Part shown: positions 11,308-26,347 of the stretch, one piece after another
How positions within the stretch are numbered: position 1 is the first letter of the stretch
Layout of the letters: each line of letters starts with the position of its first letter
Source: Argentina anserina
Taxonomy: Eukaryota; Streptophyta; Magnoliopsida; Rosales; Rosaceae
Length of the DNA stretch: 64,000 nucleotides
Direction of reading: 5' to 3'
NCBI RefSeq assembly: GCF_933775445.1
Contig: NW_026089462.1
Location: forward strand, 1 to 64,000
The notes under the pieces: model-generated
What the model saw: the letters and a program-made list of their open reading frames with translations, nothing else
Told to the model about the DNA's origin: nothing
The model's database searches: none
Program-made: the position numbers and the translations under genes

Positions 11308-13145
11308 AAAGATACGCAAACGATGTAAAGATACTCAGTTTGAAAGAAACACACTCCCACACTTGCAAAACTCTCAAATTCAATAGAAACTCGCATCAGA
11401 AAGCCTTACAGAAAGATACTCAAACGAGAAATGAAAACATACACAATTGGAATAGTAAAGATACGCAAACGATGTAAAGATACTCAGTTTGAAAGAAACA
11501 CACTCCCACACTTGCAAAACTCTCAAATTCAATAGAAACTCGCATCAGAAGCCTTACAGAAAGATACTCAAACGAGAAATGAAAAGATACACAATTGGAA
11601 TAGTAAAGATACGCAAACGATGTAAAGATACACAATTGGAATAGTAAAGATACGCAAACGATGTAAAGATACTCAGTTTGAAAGAAACACACTCCCACAC
11701 TTGCAAAACTCTCAAATTCAATAGAAACTCGCATCAGAAAGCCTTACAGAAAGATATTCAAACGAGAAATGAAAAGATACACAATTGGAATAGTAAAGAT
11801 ACGCAAACCATGTAAAGATACACAATTGGAATAGTAAAGATACGCAAACGATGTAAAGATACTCAGTTTGAAAGAAACACACTCCCACACTTGCAAAACT
11901 CTCAAATTCAATAGAAACTCGCATCTGAAAGCCTTACAGAAAGATACTCAAACGAGAAATGAAAACATCAACAATTGGAATAGTAAAGATACGCAAACGA
12001 ACTAAAGATACTCAGTTTGAAAGAAACACACTCCCACACTTGCAAAACTCTCAAATACAATAGAAACTCGCATCAGAAGCCTTACAGAAAGATACTCAAA
12101 CGAGAAATGAAAAGATACACAATTGGAATAGTAAAGATACGCAAACGATGTAAAGATACTCAGTTTGAAAGAAACACACTCCCACACTTGCAAAACTCTC
12201 AAATTCAATAGAAACTCGCATCAGAAGCCTTACAGAAAGATACTCAAACGAGAAATGAAAAGATACACAATTGGAATAGTAAAGATACGCAAACGATGTA
12301 AAGATACACAATTGGAATAGTAAAGATACGCAAACGATGTAAAGATACTCAGTTTGAAAGAAACACACTCCCACACTTGCAAAACTCTCAAATTCAATAG
12401 AAACTCGCATCAGAAAGCCTTACAGAAAGATACTCAAACGAGAAATGAAAACATACACAATTGGAATAGTAAAGATACGCAAACGATGTAAAGATACTCA
12501 GTTTGAAAGAAACACACTCCCACACTTGCAAAACTCTCAAATACAATTGAAACTCGCATCAGAAGCCTTACAGAAAGATACTCAAACGAGAAATGAAAAG
12601 ATACACAATTGGAATAGTAAAGATACGCAAACGATGTAAAGATACTCAGTTTGAAAGAAACACACTCCCACACTTGCAAAACTCTCAAATTGAATAGAAA
12701 CTCGCATCAGAAGCCTTACAGAAAGATACTCAAACGAGAAATGAAAAGATACACAATTGGAATAGTAAAGATACGCAAACGATGTAAAGATACACAATTG
12801 GAATAGTAAAGATACGCAAACGATGTAAAGATACTCAGTTTGAAAGAAACACACTCCCACACTTGCAAAACTCTCAAATACAATAGAAACTCGCATCAGA
12901 AGCCTTACAGAAAGATACTCAAACGAGAAATGAAAAGATACACAATTGGAATAGTAAAGATACGCAAACGATGTAAAGATACTCAGTTTGAAAGAAACAC
13001 ACTCCCACACTTGCAAAACTCTCAAATTCAATAGAGACTCGCATCAGAAAGCCTTACAAAAAGATACTTAAACGAGAAATGAAAAGATACACAATTGGAA
13101 TAGTAAAGATACGCAAACGATGTAAAGATACACAATTGGAATAGT

Positions 13146-13190
13146 AAAGATACTCAAACGAGAAATGAAAAGATACACAATTGGAATAGT
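13146..13190. repeat. Chimeric short unit (45 bp), second copy
   Basis: Same junction as at 11,263, displaced by exactly 1,883 bp with the surrounding duplication. Here the second box is the normal aaagatac, so the gttac change in the first copy is a private substitution. I saw no other example of this junction in the window. Confidence 0.9.
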
Positions 13191-14766
13191 AAAGATACGC
13201 AAACGATGTAAAGATACTCAGTTTGAAAGAAACACACTCCCACACTTGCAAAACTCTCAAATTCAATAGAAACTCGCATCAGAAAGCCTTACAGAAAGAT
13301 ACTCAAACGAGAAATGAAAACATACACAATTGGAATAGTAAAGATACGCAAACGATGTAAAGATACTCAGTTTGAAAGAAACACACTCCCACACTTGCAA
13401 AACTCTCAAATTCAATAGAAACTCGCATCAGAAGCCTTACAGAAAGATACTCAAACGAGAAATGAAAAGATACACAATTGGAATAGTAAAGATACGCAAA
13501 CGATGTAAAGATACACAATTGGAATAGTAAAGATACGCAAACGATGTAAAGATACTCAGTTTGAAAGAAACACACTCCCACACTTGCAAAACTCTCAAAT
13601 TCAATAGAAACTCGCATCAGAAAGCCTTACAGAAAGATATTCAAACGAGAAATGAAAAGATACACAATTGGAATAGTAAAGATACGCAAACCATGTAAAG
13701 ATACACAATTGGAATAGTAAAGATACGCAAACGATGTAAAGATACTCAGTTTGAAAGAAACACACTCCCACACTTGCAAAACTCTCAAATTCAATAGAAA
13801 CTCGCATCTGAAAGCCTTACAGAAAGATACTCAAACGAGAAATGAAAACATCAACAATTGGAATAGTAAAGATACGCAAACGAACTAAAGATACTCAGTT
13901 TGAAAGAAACACACTCCCACACTTGCAAAACTCTCAAATACAATAGAAACTCGCATCAGAAGCCTTACAGAAAGATACTCAAACGAGAAATGAAAAGATA
14001 CACAATTGGAATAGTAAAGATACGCAAACGATGTAAAGATACTCAGTTTGAAAGAAACACACTCCCACACTTGCAAAACTCTCAAATTCAATAGAAACTC
14101 GCATCAGAAGCCTTACAGAAAGATACTCAAACGAGAAATGAAAAGATACACAATTGGAATAGTAAAGATACGCAAACGATGTAAAGATACACAATTGGAA
14201 TAGTAAAGATACGCAAACGATGTAAAGATACTCAGTTTGAAAGAAACACACTCCCACACTTGCAAAACTCTCAAATTCAATAGAAACTCGCATCAGAAAG
14301 CCTTACAGAAAGATACTCAAACGAGAAATGAAAACATACACAATTGGAATAGTAAAGATACGCAAACGATGTAAAGATACTCAGTTTGAAAGAAACACAC
14401 TCCCACACTTGCAAAACTCTCAAATACAATTGAAACTCGCATCAGAAGCCTTACAGAAAGATACTCAAACGAGAAATGAAAAGATACACAATTGGAATAG
14501 TAAAGATACGCAAACGATGTAAAGATACACAATTGGAATAGTAAAGATACGCAAACGATGTAAAGATACTCAGTTTGAAAGAAACACACTCCCACACTTG
14601 CAAAACTCTCAAATACAATAGAAACTCGCATCAGAAGCCTTATAGAAAGATACTCAAACGAGAAATGAAAAGATACACAATTGGAATAGTAAAGATACGC
14701 AAACGATGTAAAGATACTCAGTTTGAAAGAAACACACTCCCACACTTGCAAAACTCTCAAATTCAA

Positions 14767-17700
14767 TAGAAACTCGCGTCAGAAAGCCTTACAGAAAGAT
14801 ACTCAAACGAGAAATGAAAAGATACACAATTGGAATAGTAAAGATACGCAAACGATGTAAAGATACTCAGTTTGAAAGAAACACACTCCCACACTTGCAA
14901 AACTCTCAAATTCAATAGAAACTCGCATCAGAAAGCCTTACAGAAAGATACTCAAACGAGAAATGAAAACATACACAATTGGAATAGTAAAGATACGCAA
15001 ACGATGTAAAGATACTCAGTTTGAAAGAAACACACTCCCACACTTGCAAAACTCTCAAATACAATAGAAACTCGCATCAGAAGCCTTACAGAAAGATACT
15101 CAAACGAGAAATGAAAAGATACACAATTGGAATAGTAAAGATACGCAAACGATGTAAAGATACTCAGTTTGAAAGAAACACACTCCCACACTTGCAAAAC
15201 TCTCAAATTCAATAGAAACTCGCATCAGAAAGCCTTACAGAAAGATACTCAAACGAGAAATGAAAAGATACACAATTGGAATAGTAAAGATACGCAAACG
15301 ATGTAAAGATACTCAGTTTGAAAGAAACACACTCCCACACTTGCAAAACTCTCAAATTCAATAGAAACTCGCATCAGAAGCCTTACAGAAAGATACTCAA
15401 ACGAGAAATGAAAAGATACACAATTGGAATAGTAAAGATACGCAAACGATGTAAAGATACACAATTGGAATAGTAAAGATACGCAAACGATGTAAAGATA
15501 CTCAGTTTGAAAGAAACACACTCCCACACTTGCAAAACTCTCAAATTCAATAGAAACTCGCATCAGAAAGCCTTACAGAAAGACACTCAAACGAGAAATG
15601 AAAAGATACACAATTGGAATAGTAAAGATACGCAAACGATGTAAAGATACACAATTGGAATAGTAAAGATACGCAAACGATTTAAAGATACTCAGTTTGA
15701 AAGAAACACACTCCCACACTTGCAAAACTCCCAAATACAATAGAAACTCGCATCAGAAGCCTTACAGAAAGATACTCAAACGAGAAATGAAGAGATACAC
15801 AATTGGAATAGTAAAGATACGCAAACGATGTAAAGATACACAATTGGAATAGTAAAGATACGCAAACGATGTAAAGATACTCAGTTTGAAAGAAACACAC
15901 TCCCACACTTGCAAAACTCTCAAATTCAATAGAAACTCGCATCAGAAAGCCTTACAGAAAGATACTCAAACGAGAAATGAAAACATACACAATTGGAATA
16001 GTAAAGTTACGCAAACGATGTAAAGATACTCAGTTTGAAAGAAACACACTCCCACACTTGCAAAACTCTCAAATACAATTGAAACTCGCATCAGAAGCCT
16101 TACAGAAAGATATTCAAACGAGAAATGAAAAGATACACAATTGGAATAGTAAAGATACGCAAACCATGTAAAGATACACAATTGGAATAGTAAAGATACG
16201 CAAACGATGTAAAGATACTCAGTTTGAAAGAAACACACTCCCACACTTGCAAAACTCTCAAATTCAATAGAAACTCGCATCTGAAAGCCTTACAGAAAGA
16301 TACTCAAACGAGAAATGAAAACATCAACAATTGGAATAGTAAAGATACGCAAACGATGTAAAGATACTCAGTTTGAAAGAAACACACTCCCACACTTGCA
16401 AAACTCTCAAATACAATAGAAACTCGCATCAGAAGCCTTACAGAAAGATACTCAAACGAGAAATGAAAAGATACACAATTGGAATAGTAAAGATACGCAA
16501 ACGATGTAAAGATACTCAGTTTGAAAGAAACACACTCCCACACTTGCAAAACTCTCAAATACAATTGAAACTCGCATCAGAAGCCTTACAGAAAGATACT
16601 CAAACGAGAAATGAAAAGATACACAATTGGAATAGTAAAGATACGCAAACGATGTAAAGATACTCAGTTTGAAAGAAACACACTCCCACACTTGCAAAAC
16701 TCTCAAATTCAATAGAAACTCGCATCAGAAGCCTTACAGAAAGATACTCAAACGAGAAATGAAAAGATACACAATTGGAATAGTAAAGATACGCAAACGA
16801 TGTAAAGATACACAATTGGAATAGTAAAGATACGCAAACGATGTAAAGATACTCAGTTTGAAAGAAACACACTCCCACACTTGCAAAACTCTCAAATTCA
16901 ATAGAAACTCGCATCAGAAAGCCTTACAGAAAGATACTCAAACGAGAAATGAAAAGATACACAATTGGAATAGTAAAGATACGCAAACGATGTAAAGATA
17001 CACAATTGGAATAGTAAAGATACGCAAACGATTTAAAGATACTCAGTTTGAAAGAGACACACTCCCACACTTGCAAAACTCCCAAATACAATAGAAACTC
17101 GCATCAGAAGCCTTACAGAAAGATACTCAAACGAGAAATGAAGAGATACACAATTGGAATAGTAAAGATACGCAAACGATGTAAAGATACACAATTGGAA
17201 TAGTAAAGATACGCAAACGATGTAAAGATACTCAGTTTGAAAGAAACACACTCCCACACTTGCAAAACTCTCAAATTCAATACAAACTCGCATCAGAAAG
17301 CCTTACAGAAAGATACTCAAACGAGAAATGAAAACATACACAATTGGAATAGTAAAGTTACGCAAACGATGTAAAGATACTCAGTTTGAAAGAAACACAC
17401 TCCCACACTTGCAAAACTCTCAAATACAATTGAAACTCGCATCAGAAGCCTTACAGAAAGATATTCAAACGAGAAATGAAAAGATACACAATTGGAATAG
17501 TAAAGATACGCAAACCATGTAAAGATACACAATTGGAATAGTAAAGATACGCAAACGATGTAAAGATACTCAGTTTGAAAGAAACACACTCCCACACTTG
17601 CAAAACTCTCAAATTCAATAGAAACTCGCATCAGAAAGCCTTACAGAAAGATACTCAAACGAGAAATGAAAAGATACACAATTGGAATAGTAAAGATACG

Positions 17701-18359
17701 CAAACGATGTAAAGATACTCAGTTTGAAAGAAACACACTCCCACACTTGCAAAACTCTCAAATTCAATAGAAACTCGCATCAGAAGCCTTACAGAAAGAT
17801 ACTCAAACGAGAAATGAAAAGATACACAATTGGAATAGTAAAGATACGCAAACGATGTAAAGATACACAATTGGAATAGTAAAGATACGCAAACGATGTA
17901 AAGATACTCAGTTTGAAAGAAACACACTCCCACACTTGCAAAACTCTCAAATTCAATAGAAACTCGCATCAGAAAGCCTTACAGAAAGATACTCAAACGA
18001 GAAATGAAAAGATACACAATTAGAATAGTAAAGATACGCAAACGATGTAAAGATACACAATTGGAATAGTAAAGATACGCAAACGATTTAAGATACTCAG
18101 TTTGAAAGAAACACACTCCCACACTTGCAAAACTCCCAAATACAATAGAAACTCGCATCAGAAGCCTTACAGAAAGATACTCAAACGAGAAATGAAGAGA
18201 TACACAATTGGAATAGTAAAGATACGCAAACGATGTAAAGATACACAATTGGAATAGTAAAGATACGCAAACGATGTAAAGATACTCAGTTTGAAAGAAA
18301 CACACTCCCACACTTGCAAAACTCTCAAATTCAATAGAAACTCGCATCTGAAAACCTTA
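14767..18359. repeat. Mosaic with recurring core of about 1,045 bp
   Basis: A core of A and B units at about 15,235-16,279 recurs at about 16,586 (offset 1,351), in part at about 17,641 (offset 1,055) and at about 18,654 (offset 1,013), and again near 22,628. Marker variants are acgatttaaag, aactcccaaatac, gaaatgaagagatac and agtaaagttacgc. The copy near 18,086 has lost 1 bp (gatttaagatac). No other sequence class is visible. Confidence 0.85.
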
Positions 18360-21300
18360 CAGAAAGATACTCAAACGAGAAATGAAAACATCAACAATTG
18401 GAATAGTAAAGATACGCAAACGAAGTAAAGATACTCAGTTTGAAAGAAACACACTCCCACACTTGCAAAACTCTCAAATACATTAGAAACTCGCATCAGA
18501 ATCCTTACAGAAAGATACTCAAACGAGAAATGAAAAGATACACAATTGGAATAGTAAAGATACGCAAACGATGTAAAGATACTCAGTTTGAAAGAAACAC
18601 ACTCCCACACTTGCAAAACTCTCAAATTCAATAGAAACTCGCATCAGAAAGCCTTACAGAAAGATACTCAAACGAGAAATGAAAAGATACACAATTGGAA
18701 TAGTAAAGATACGCAAACGATGTAAAGATACTCAGTTTGAAAGAAACACACTCCCACACTTGCAAAACTCTCAAATTCAATAGAAACTCGCATCAGAAGC
18801 CTTACAGAAAGATACTCAAACGAGAAATGAAAAGATACACAATTGGAATAGTAAAGATACGCAAACGATGTAAAGATACACAATTGGAATAGTAAAGATA
18901 CGCAAACGATGTAAAGATACTCAGTTTGAAAGAAACACAATCCCACACTTGCAAAACTCTCAAATTCAATAGAAACTCGCATCAGAAAGCCTTACAGAAA
19001 GATACTCAAACGAGAAATGAAAAGATACACAATTGGAATAGTAAAGATACGCAAACGATGTAAAGATACACAATTGGAATAGTAAAGATACGCAAACGAT
19101 TTAAAGATACTCAGTTTGAAAGAAACACACTCCCACACTTGCAAAACTCCCAAATACAATAGAAACTCGCATCAGAAGCCTTACAGAAAGATACTCAAAC
19201 GAGAAATGAAGAGATACACAATTGGAATAGTAAAGATACGCAAACGATGTAAAGATACACAATTGGAATAGTAAAGATACGCAAACGATGTAAAGATACT
19301 CAGTTTGAAAGAAACACACTCCCACACTTGCAAAACTCTCAAATTCAATAGAAACTCGCATCAGAAAGCCTTACAGAAAGATACTCAAACGAGAAATGAA
19401 AACATACACAATTGGAATAGTAAAGTTACGCAAACGATGTAAAGATACTCAGTTTGAAAGAAACACACTCCCACACTTGCAAAACTCTCAAATACAATTG
19501 AAACTCGCATCAGAAGCCTTACAGAAAGATATTCAAACGAGAAATGAAAAGATACACAATTGGAATAGTAAAGATACGCAAACCATGTAAAGATACACAA
19601 TTGGAATAGTAAAGATACGCAAACGATGTAAAGATACTCAGTTTGAAAGAAACACACTCCCACACTTGCAAAACTCTCAAATTCAATAGAAACTCGCATC
19701 AGAAAGCCTTACAGAAAGATACTCAAACGAGAAATGAAAACATACACAATTGGAATAGTAAAGATACGCAAACGATGTAAAGATACTCAGTTTGAAAGAA
19801 ACACACTCCCACACTTGCAAAACTCTCAAATTCAATAGAAACTCGCATCAGAAAGCCTTACAGAAAGATACTCAAACGAGAAATGAAAACATACACAATT
19901 GGAATAGTAAATATACGCAAACGATGTAAAGATACTCAGTTTGAAAGAAACACACTCCCACACTTGCAAAACTCTCAAATTCAATAGAAACTCGCATCAG
20001 AAAGCCTTACAGAAAGATACTCAAACGAGAAATGAAAACATACACAATTGGAATAGTAAAGATACGCAAACGATGTAAAGATACTCAGTTTGAAAGAAAC
20101 ACACTCCCACACTTGCAAAACTCTCAAATTCAATAGAAACTCGCATCAGAAAGCCTTACAGAAAGATACTCAAACGAGAAATGAAAACATACACAATTGG
20201 AATAGTAAAGATACGCAAACGATGTAAAGATACTCAGTTTGAAAGAAACACACTCCCACACTTGCAAAACTCTCAAATACAATTGAAACTCGCATCAGAA
20301 GCCTTACAGAAAGATACTCAAACGAGAAATGAAAAGATACACAATTGGAATAGTAAAGATACGCAAACCATGTAAAGATACACAATTGGAATAGTAAAGA
20401 TACGCAAACGATGTAAAGATACTCAGTTTGAAAGAAACACACTCCCACACTTGCAAAACTCTCAAATTCAATAGAAACTCGCATCTGAAAACCTTACAGA
20501 AAGATACTCAAACGAGAAATGAAAACATCAACAATTGGAATAGTAAAGATACGCAAACGAAGTAAAGATACTCAGTTTGAAAGAAACACACTCCCACACT
20601 TGCAAAACTCTCAAATACAATAGAAACTCGCATCAGAAGCCTTACAGAAAGATACTCAAACGAGAAATGAAAAGATACACAATTGGAATAGTAAAGATAC
20701 GCAAACGATGTAAAGATACTCAGTTTGAAAGAAACACACTCCCACACTTGCAAAACTCTCAAATTCAATAGAAACTCGCATAAGAAAGCCTTACAGAAAG
20801 ATACTCAAACGAGAAATGAAAAGATACACAATTGGAATAGTAAAGATACGCAAACGATGTAAAGATACTCAGTTTGAAAGAAACACACTCCCACACTTGC
20901 AAAACTCTCAAATTCAATAGAAACTCGCATCAGAAGCCTTACAGAAAGATACTCAAACGAGAAATGAAAAGATACACAATTGGAATAGTAAAGATACGCA
21001 AACGATGTAAAGATACACAATTGGAATAGTAAAGATACGCAAACGATGTAAAGATACTCAGTTTGAAAGAAACACACTCCCACACTTGCAAAACTCTCAA
21101 ATTCAATAGAAACTCGCATCAGAAAGCCTTACAGAAAGATACTCAAACGAGAAATGAAAAGATACACAATTGGAATCGTAAAGATACGCAAACGATGTAA
21201 AGATACTCAGTTTGAAAGAAACACACTCCCACACTTGCAAAACTCTCAAATACAATAGAAACTCGCATCAGAAGCCTTACAGAAAGATACTCAAACAAGA

Positions 21301-22333
21301 AATGAAAAGATACACAATTGGAATAGTAAAGATACGCAAACGATGTAAAGATACACAATTGGAATAGTAAAGATACCCAAAAGATGTAAAGATACTCAGT
21401 TTGAAAGAAACACACTCCCACACTTGCAAAACTCTCAAATACAATAGAAACTCGCATCAGAAGCCTTACAGAAAGATACTCAAACGAGAAATGAAAAGAT
21501 ACACAATTGGAATAGTAAAGATACGCAAACGATGTAAAGATACACAATTGGAATAGTAAAGATACGCAAACGATGTAAAGATACTCAGTTTGAAAGAAAC
21601 ACACTCCCACACTTGCAAAACTCTCAAATTCAATAGAGACTCGCATTAGAAAGCCTTACAAAAAGATACTCAAACGAGAAATGAAAAGATACACAATTGG
21701 AATAGTAAAGATACGCAAACAATGTAAAGATACACAATTGGAATAGTAAAGATACGCAAACGATGTAAAGATACACAATTGGAATAGTAAAGATACCCAA
21801 AAGATGTAAAGATACTCAGTTTGAAAGAAACACACTCCCACACTTGCAAAACTCTCAAATACAATAGAAACTCGCATCAGAAGCCTTACAGAAAGATACT
21901 CAAACGAGAAATGAAAACATCAACAATTGGAATAGTAAAGATACGCAAACGAAGTAAAGATACTCAGTTTGAAAGAAACACACTCCCACACTTGCAAAAC
22001 TCTCAAATACAATAGAAACTCGCATCAGAAGCCTTACAGAAAGATACTCAAACGAGAAATGAAAAGATACACAATTGGAATAGTAAAGATACGCAAACGA
22101 TGTAAAGATACTCAGTTTGAAAGAAACACACTCCCACACTTGCAAAACTCTCAAATTCAATAGAAACTCGCATCAGAAGCCTTACAGAAAGATACTCAAA
22201 CGAGAAATGAAAAGATACACAATTGGAATAGTAAAGATACGCAAACGATGTAAAGATACTCAGTTTGAAAGAAACACACTCCCACACTTGCAAAACTCTC
22301 AAATTCAATAGAAACTCGCATCTGAAAACCTTA
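18360..22333. repeat. Segmental duplication, copy 1 (3,974 bp)
   Basis: Markers at 18,371 and 18,668 recur at 22,345 and 22,642 (offset 3,974). After a 1-bp insertion near 23,124 the offset is 3,975 (19,385 to 23,360). From the pure A149 run onward the offset is 4,461 (20,170 to 24,631; 21,143 to 25,604; 21,969 to 26,430). The 486-bp jump equals three A units plus one B. Private markers include aatacattagaaac with cagaatcc near 18,480 and 22,453. Confidence 0.88.
19618..20213. repeat. Run of four consecutive A149 units
   Basis: Unit starts at 19,618, 19,767, 19,916 and 20,065, exactly 149 bp apart, with no B. All belong to the gaaaacatacac variant. A private change, agtaaatatacgc near 19,910, is shared with about 24,371 in the duplicate. 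It is a local homogenised cluster. Confidence 0.92.
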
Positions 22334-25300
22334 CAGAAAGATACTCAAACGAGAAATGAAAACATCAACAATTGGAATAGTAAAGATACGCAAACGAAGT
22401 AAAGATACTCAGTTTGAAAGAAACACACTCCCACACTTGCAAAACTCTCAAATACATTAGAAACTCGCATCAGAATCCTTACAGAAAGATACTCAAACGA
22501 GAAATGAAAAGATACACAATTGGAATAGTAAAGATACGCAAACGATGTAAAGATACTCAGTTTGAAAGAAACACACTCCCACACTTGCAAAACTCTCAAA
22601 TTCAATAGAAACTCGCATCAGAAAGCCTTACAGAAAGATACTCAAACGAGAAATGAAAAGATACACAATTGGAATAGTAAAGATACGCAAACGATGTAAA
22701 GATACTCAGTTTGAAAGAAACACACTCCCACACTTGCAAAACTCTCAAATTCAATAGAAACTCGCATCAGAAGCCTTACAGAAAGATACTCAAACGAGAA
22801 ATGAAAAGATACACAATTGGAATAGTAAAGATACGCAAACGATGTAAAGATACACAATTGGAATAGTAAAGATACGCAAACGATGTAAAGATACTCAGTT
22901 TGAAAGAAACACACTCCCACACTTGCAAAACTCTCAAATTCAATAGAAACTCGCATCAGAAAGCCTTACAGAAAGATACTCAAACGAGAAATGAAAAGAT
23001 ACACAATTGGAATAGTAAAGATACGCAAACGATGTAAAGATACACAATTGGAATAGTAAAGATACGCAAACGATTTAAAGATACTCAGTTTGAAAGAAAC
23101 ACACTCCCACACTTGCAAAACTCCCCAAATACAATAGAAACTCGCATCAGAAGCCTTACAGAAAGATACTCAAACGAGAAATGAAGAGATACACAATTGG
23201 AATAGTAAAGATACGCAAACGATGTAAAGATACACAATTGGAATAGTAAAGATACGCAAACGATGTAAAGATACTCAGTTTGAAAGAAACACACTCCCAC
23301 ACTTGCAAAACTCTCAAATTCAATAGAAACTCGCATCAGAAAGCCTTACCGAAAGATACTCAAACGAGAAATGAAAACATACACAATTGGAATAGTAAAG
23401 TTACGCAAACGATGTAAAGATACTCAGTTTGAAAGAAACACACTCCCACACTTGCAAAACTCTCAAATACAATTGAAACTCGCATCAGAAGCCTTACAGA
23501 AAGATATTCAAACGAGAAATGAAAAGATACACAATTGGAATAGTAAAGATACGCAAACCATGTAAAGATACACAATTGGAATAGTAAAGATACGCAAACG
23601 ATGTAAAGATACTCAGTTTGAAAGAAACACACTCCCACACTTGCAAAACTCTCAAATTCAATAGAAACTCGCATCTGAAAGCCTTACAGAAAGATACTCA
23701 AACGAGAAATGAAAACATCAACAATTGGAATAGTAAAGATACGCAAACGAAGTAAAGATACTCAGTTTGAAAGAAACACACTCCCACACTTGCAAAACTC
23801 TCAAATACAATAGAAACTCGCATCAGAAGCCTTACAGAAAGATACTCAAACGAGAAATGAAAAGATACACAATTGGAATAGTAAAGATACGCAAACGATG
23901 TAAAGATACTCAGTTTGAAAGAAACACACTCCCACACTTGCAAAACTCCCAAATTCAATAGAAACTCGCATCAGAAGCCTTACAGAAAGATACTCAAACG
24001 AGAAATGAAAAGATACACAATTGGAATAGTAAAGATACGCAAACGATGTAAAGATACACAATTGGAATAGTAAAGATACGCAAACGATGTAAAGATACTC
24101 AGTTTGAAAGAAACACACTCCCACACTTGCAAAACTCTCAAATTCAATAGAAACTCGCATCAGAAAGCCTTACAGAAAGATACTCAAACGAGAAATGAAA
24201 ACATACACAATTGGAATAGTAAAGATACGCAAACGATGTAAAGATACTCAGTTTGAAAGAAACACACTCCCACACTTGCAAAACTCTCAAATTCAATAGA
24301 AACTCGCATCAGAAAGCCTTACAGAAAGATACTCAAACGAGAAATGAAAACATACACAATTGGAATAGTAAATATACGCAAACGATGTAAAGATACTCAG
24401 TTTGAAAGAAACACACTCCCACACTTGCAAAACTCTCAAATTCAATAGAAACTCGCATCAGAAAGCCTTACAGAAAGATACTCAAACGAGAAATGAAAAC
24501 ATACACAATTGGAATAGTAAAGATACGCAAACCATGTAAAGATACTCAGTTTGAAAGAAACACACTCCCACACTTGCAAAACTCTCAAATTCAATAGAAA
24601 CTCGCATCAGAAAGCCTTACAGAAAGATACTCAAACGAGAAATGAAAACATACACAATTGGAATAGTAAAGATACGCAAACGATGTAAAGATACTCAGTT
24701 TGAAAGAAACACACTCCCACACTTGCAAAACTCTCAAATACAATTGAAACTCGCATCAGAAGCCTTACAGAAAGATACTCAAACGAGAAATGAAAAGATA
24801 CACAATTGGAATAGTAAAGATACGCAAACCATGTAAAGATACACAATTGGAATAGTAAAGATACGCAAACGATGTAAAGATACTCAGTTTGAAAGAAACA
24901 CACTCCCACACTTGCAAAACTCTCAAATTCAATAGAAACTCGCATCTGAAAACCTTACAGAAAGATACTCAAACGAGAAATGAAAACATCAACAATTGGA
25001 ATAGTAAAGATACGCAAACGAAGTAAAGATACTCAGTTTGAAAGAAACACACTCCCACACTTGCAAAACTCTCAAATACAATAGAAACTCGCATCAGAAG
25101 CCTTACAGAAAGATACTCAAACGAGAAATGAAAAGATACACAATTGGAATAGTAAAGATACGCAAACGATGTAAAGATACTCAGTTTGAAAGAAACACAC
25201 TCCCACACTTGCAAAACTCTCAAATTCAATAGAAACTCGCATCAGAAAGCCTTACAGAAAGATACTCAAACGAGAAATGAAAAGATACACAATTGGAATA

Positions 25301-26347
25301 GTAAAGATACGCAAACGATGTAAAGATACTCAGTTTGAAAGAAACACACTCCCACACTTGCAAAACTCTCAAATTCAATAGAAACTCGCATCAGAAGCCT
25401 TACAGAAAGATACTCAAACGAGAAATGAAAAGATACACAATTGGAATAGTAAAGATACGCAAACGATGTAAAGATACACAATTGGAATAGTAAAGATACG
25501 CAAACGATGTAAAGATACTCAGTTTGAAAGAAACACACTCCCACACTTGCAAAACTCTCAAATTCAATAGAAACTCGCATCAGAAAGCCTTACAGAAAGA
25601 TACTCAAACGAGAAATGAAAAGATACACAATTGGAATCGTAAAGATACGCAAACGATGTAAAGATACTCAGTTTGAAAGAAACACACTCCCACACTTGCA
25701 AAACTCTCAAATACAATAGAAACTCGCATCAGAAGCCTTACAGAAAGATACTCAAACAAGAAATGAAAAGATACACAATTGGAATAGTAAAGATACGCAA
25801 ACGATGTAAAGATACACAATTGGAATAGTAAAGATACCCAAAAGATGTAAAGATACTCAGTTTGAAAGAAACACACTCCCACACTTGCAAAACTCTCAAA
25901 TACAATAGAAACTCGCATCAGAAGCCTTACAGAAAGATACTCAAACGAGAAATGAAAAGATACACAATTGGAATAGTAAAGATACGCAAACGATGTAAAG
26001 ATACACAATTGGAATAGTAAAGATACGCAAACGATGTAAAGATACTCAGTTTGAAAGAAACACACTCCCACACTTGCAAAACTCTCAAATTCAATAGAGA
26101 CTCGCATTAGAAAGCCTTACAAAAAGATACTCAAACGAGAAATGAAAAGATACACAATTGGAATAGTAAAGATACGCAAACAATGTAAAGATACACAATT
26201 GGAATAGTAAAGATACGCAAACGATGTAAAGATACACAATTGGAATAGTAAAGATACCCAAAAGATGTAAAGATACTCAGTTTGAAAGAAACACACTCCC
26301 ACACTTGCAAAACTCTCAAATACAATAGAAACTCGCATCAGAAGTCT
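22334..26347. repeat. Segmental duplication, copy 2
   Basis: Counterpart of 18,360-22,333 with an extra 486 bp inserted before the A149 run. It is itself the template for the next block: 23,698, 23,846 and 24,079 recur 2,663 bp later. Variants typical of its right part are gatacccaaaagatg, gcaaacaatg and aaacaagaaatg. Confidence 0.87.
24079..24674. repeat. Run of four A149 units, second copy
   Basis: Displaced 4,461 bp from 19,618-20,213, with units at 24,079, 24,228, 24,377 and 24,526. It shares the agtaaatatacgc variant and adds aaccatg near 24,532. Confidence 0.9.

Larger units (their letters stand above)
11055..14766. repeat. 1,883/1,735-bp tandem duplication with one-unit indel
   Basis: Markers at 11,171, 11,420, 11,718, 12,002 and 12,096 recur 1,883 bp later. 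From 12,840 to 14,575 the offset is 1,735, exactly 148 bp less, so copy 2 lacks one A148 unit between about 12,640 and 12,790. The private pair aaaacatcaac and acgaactaaag near 11,965-12,005 is repeated near 13,848-13,888. The match ends at about 13,031 and 14,766. Confidence 0.9.
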
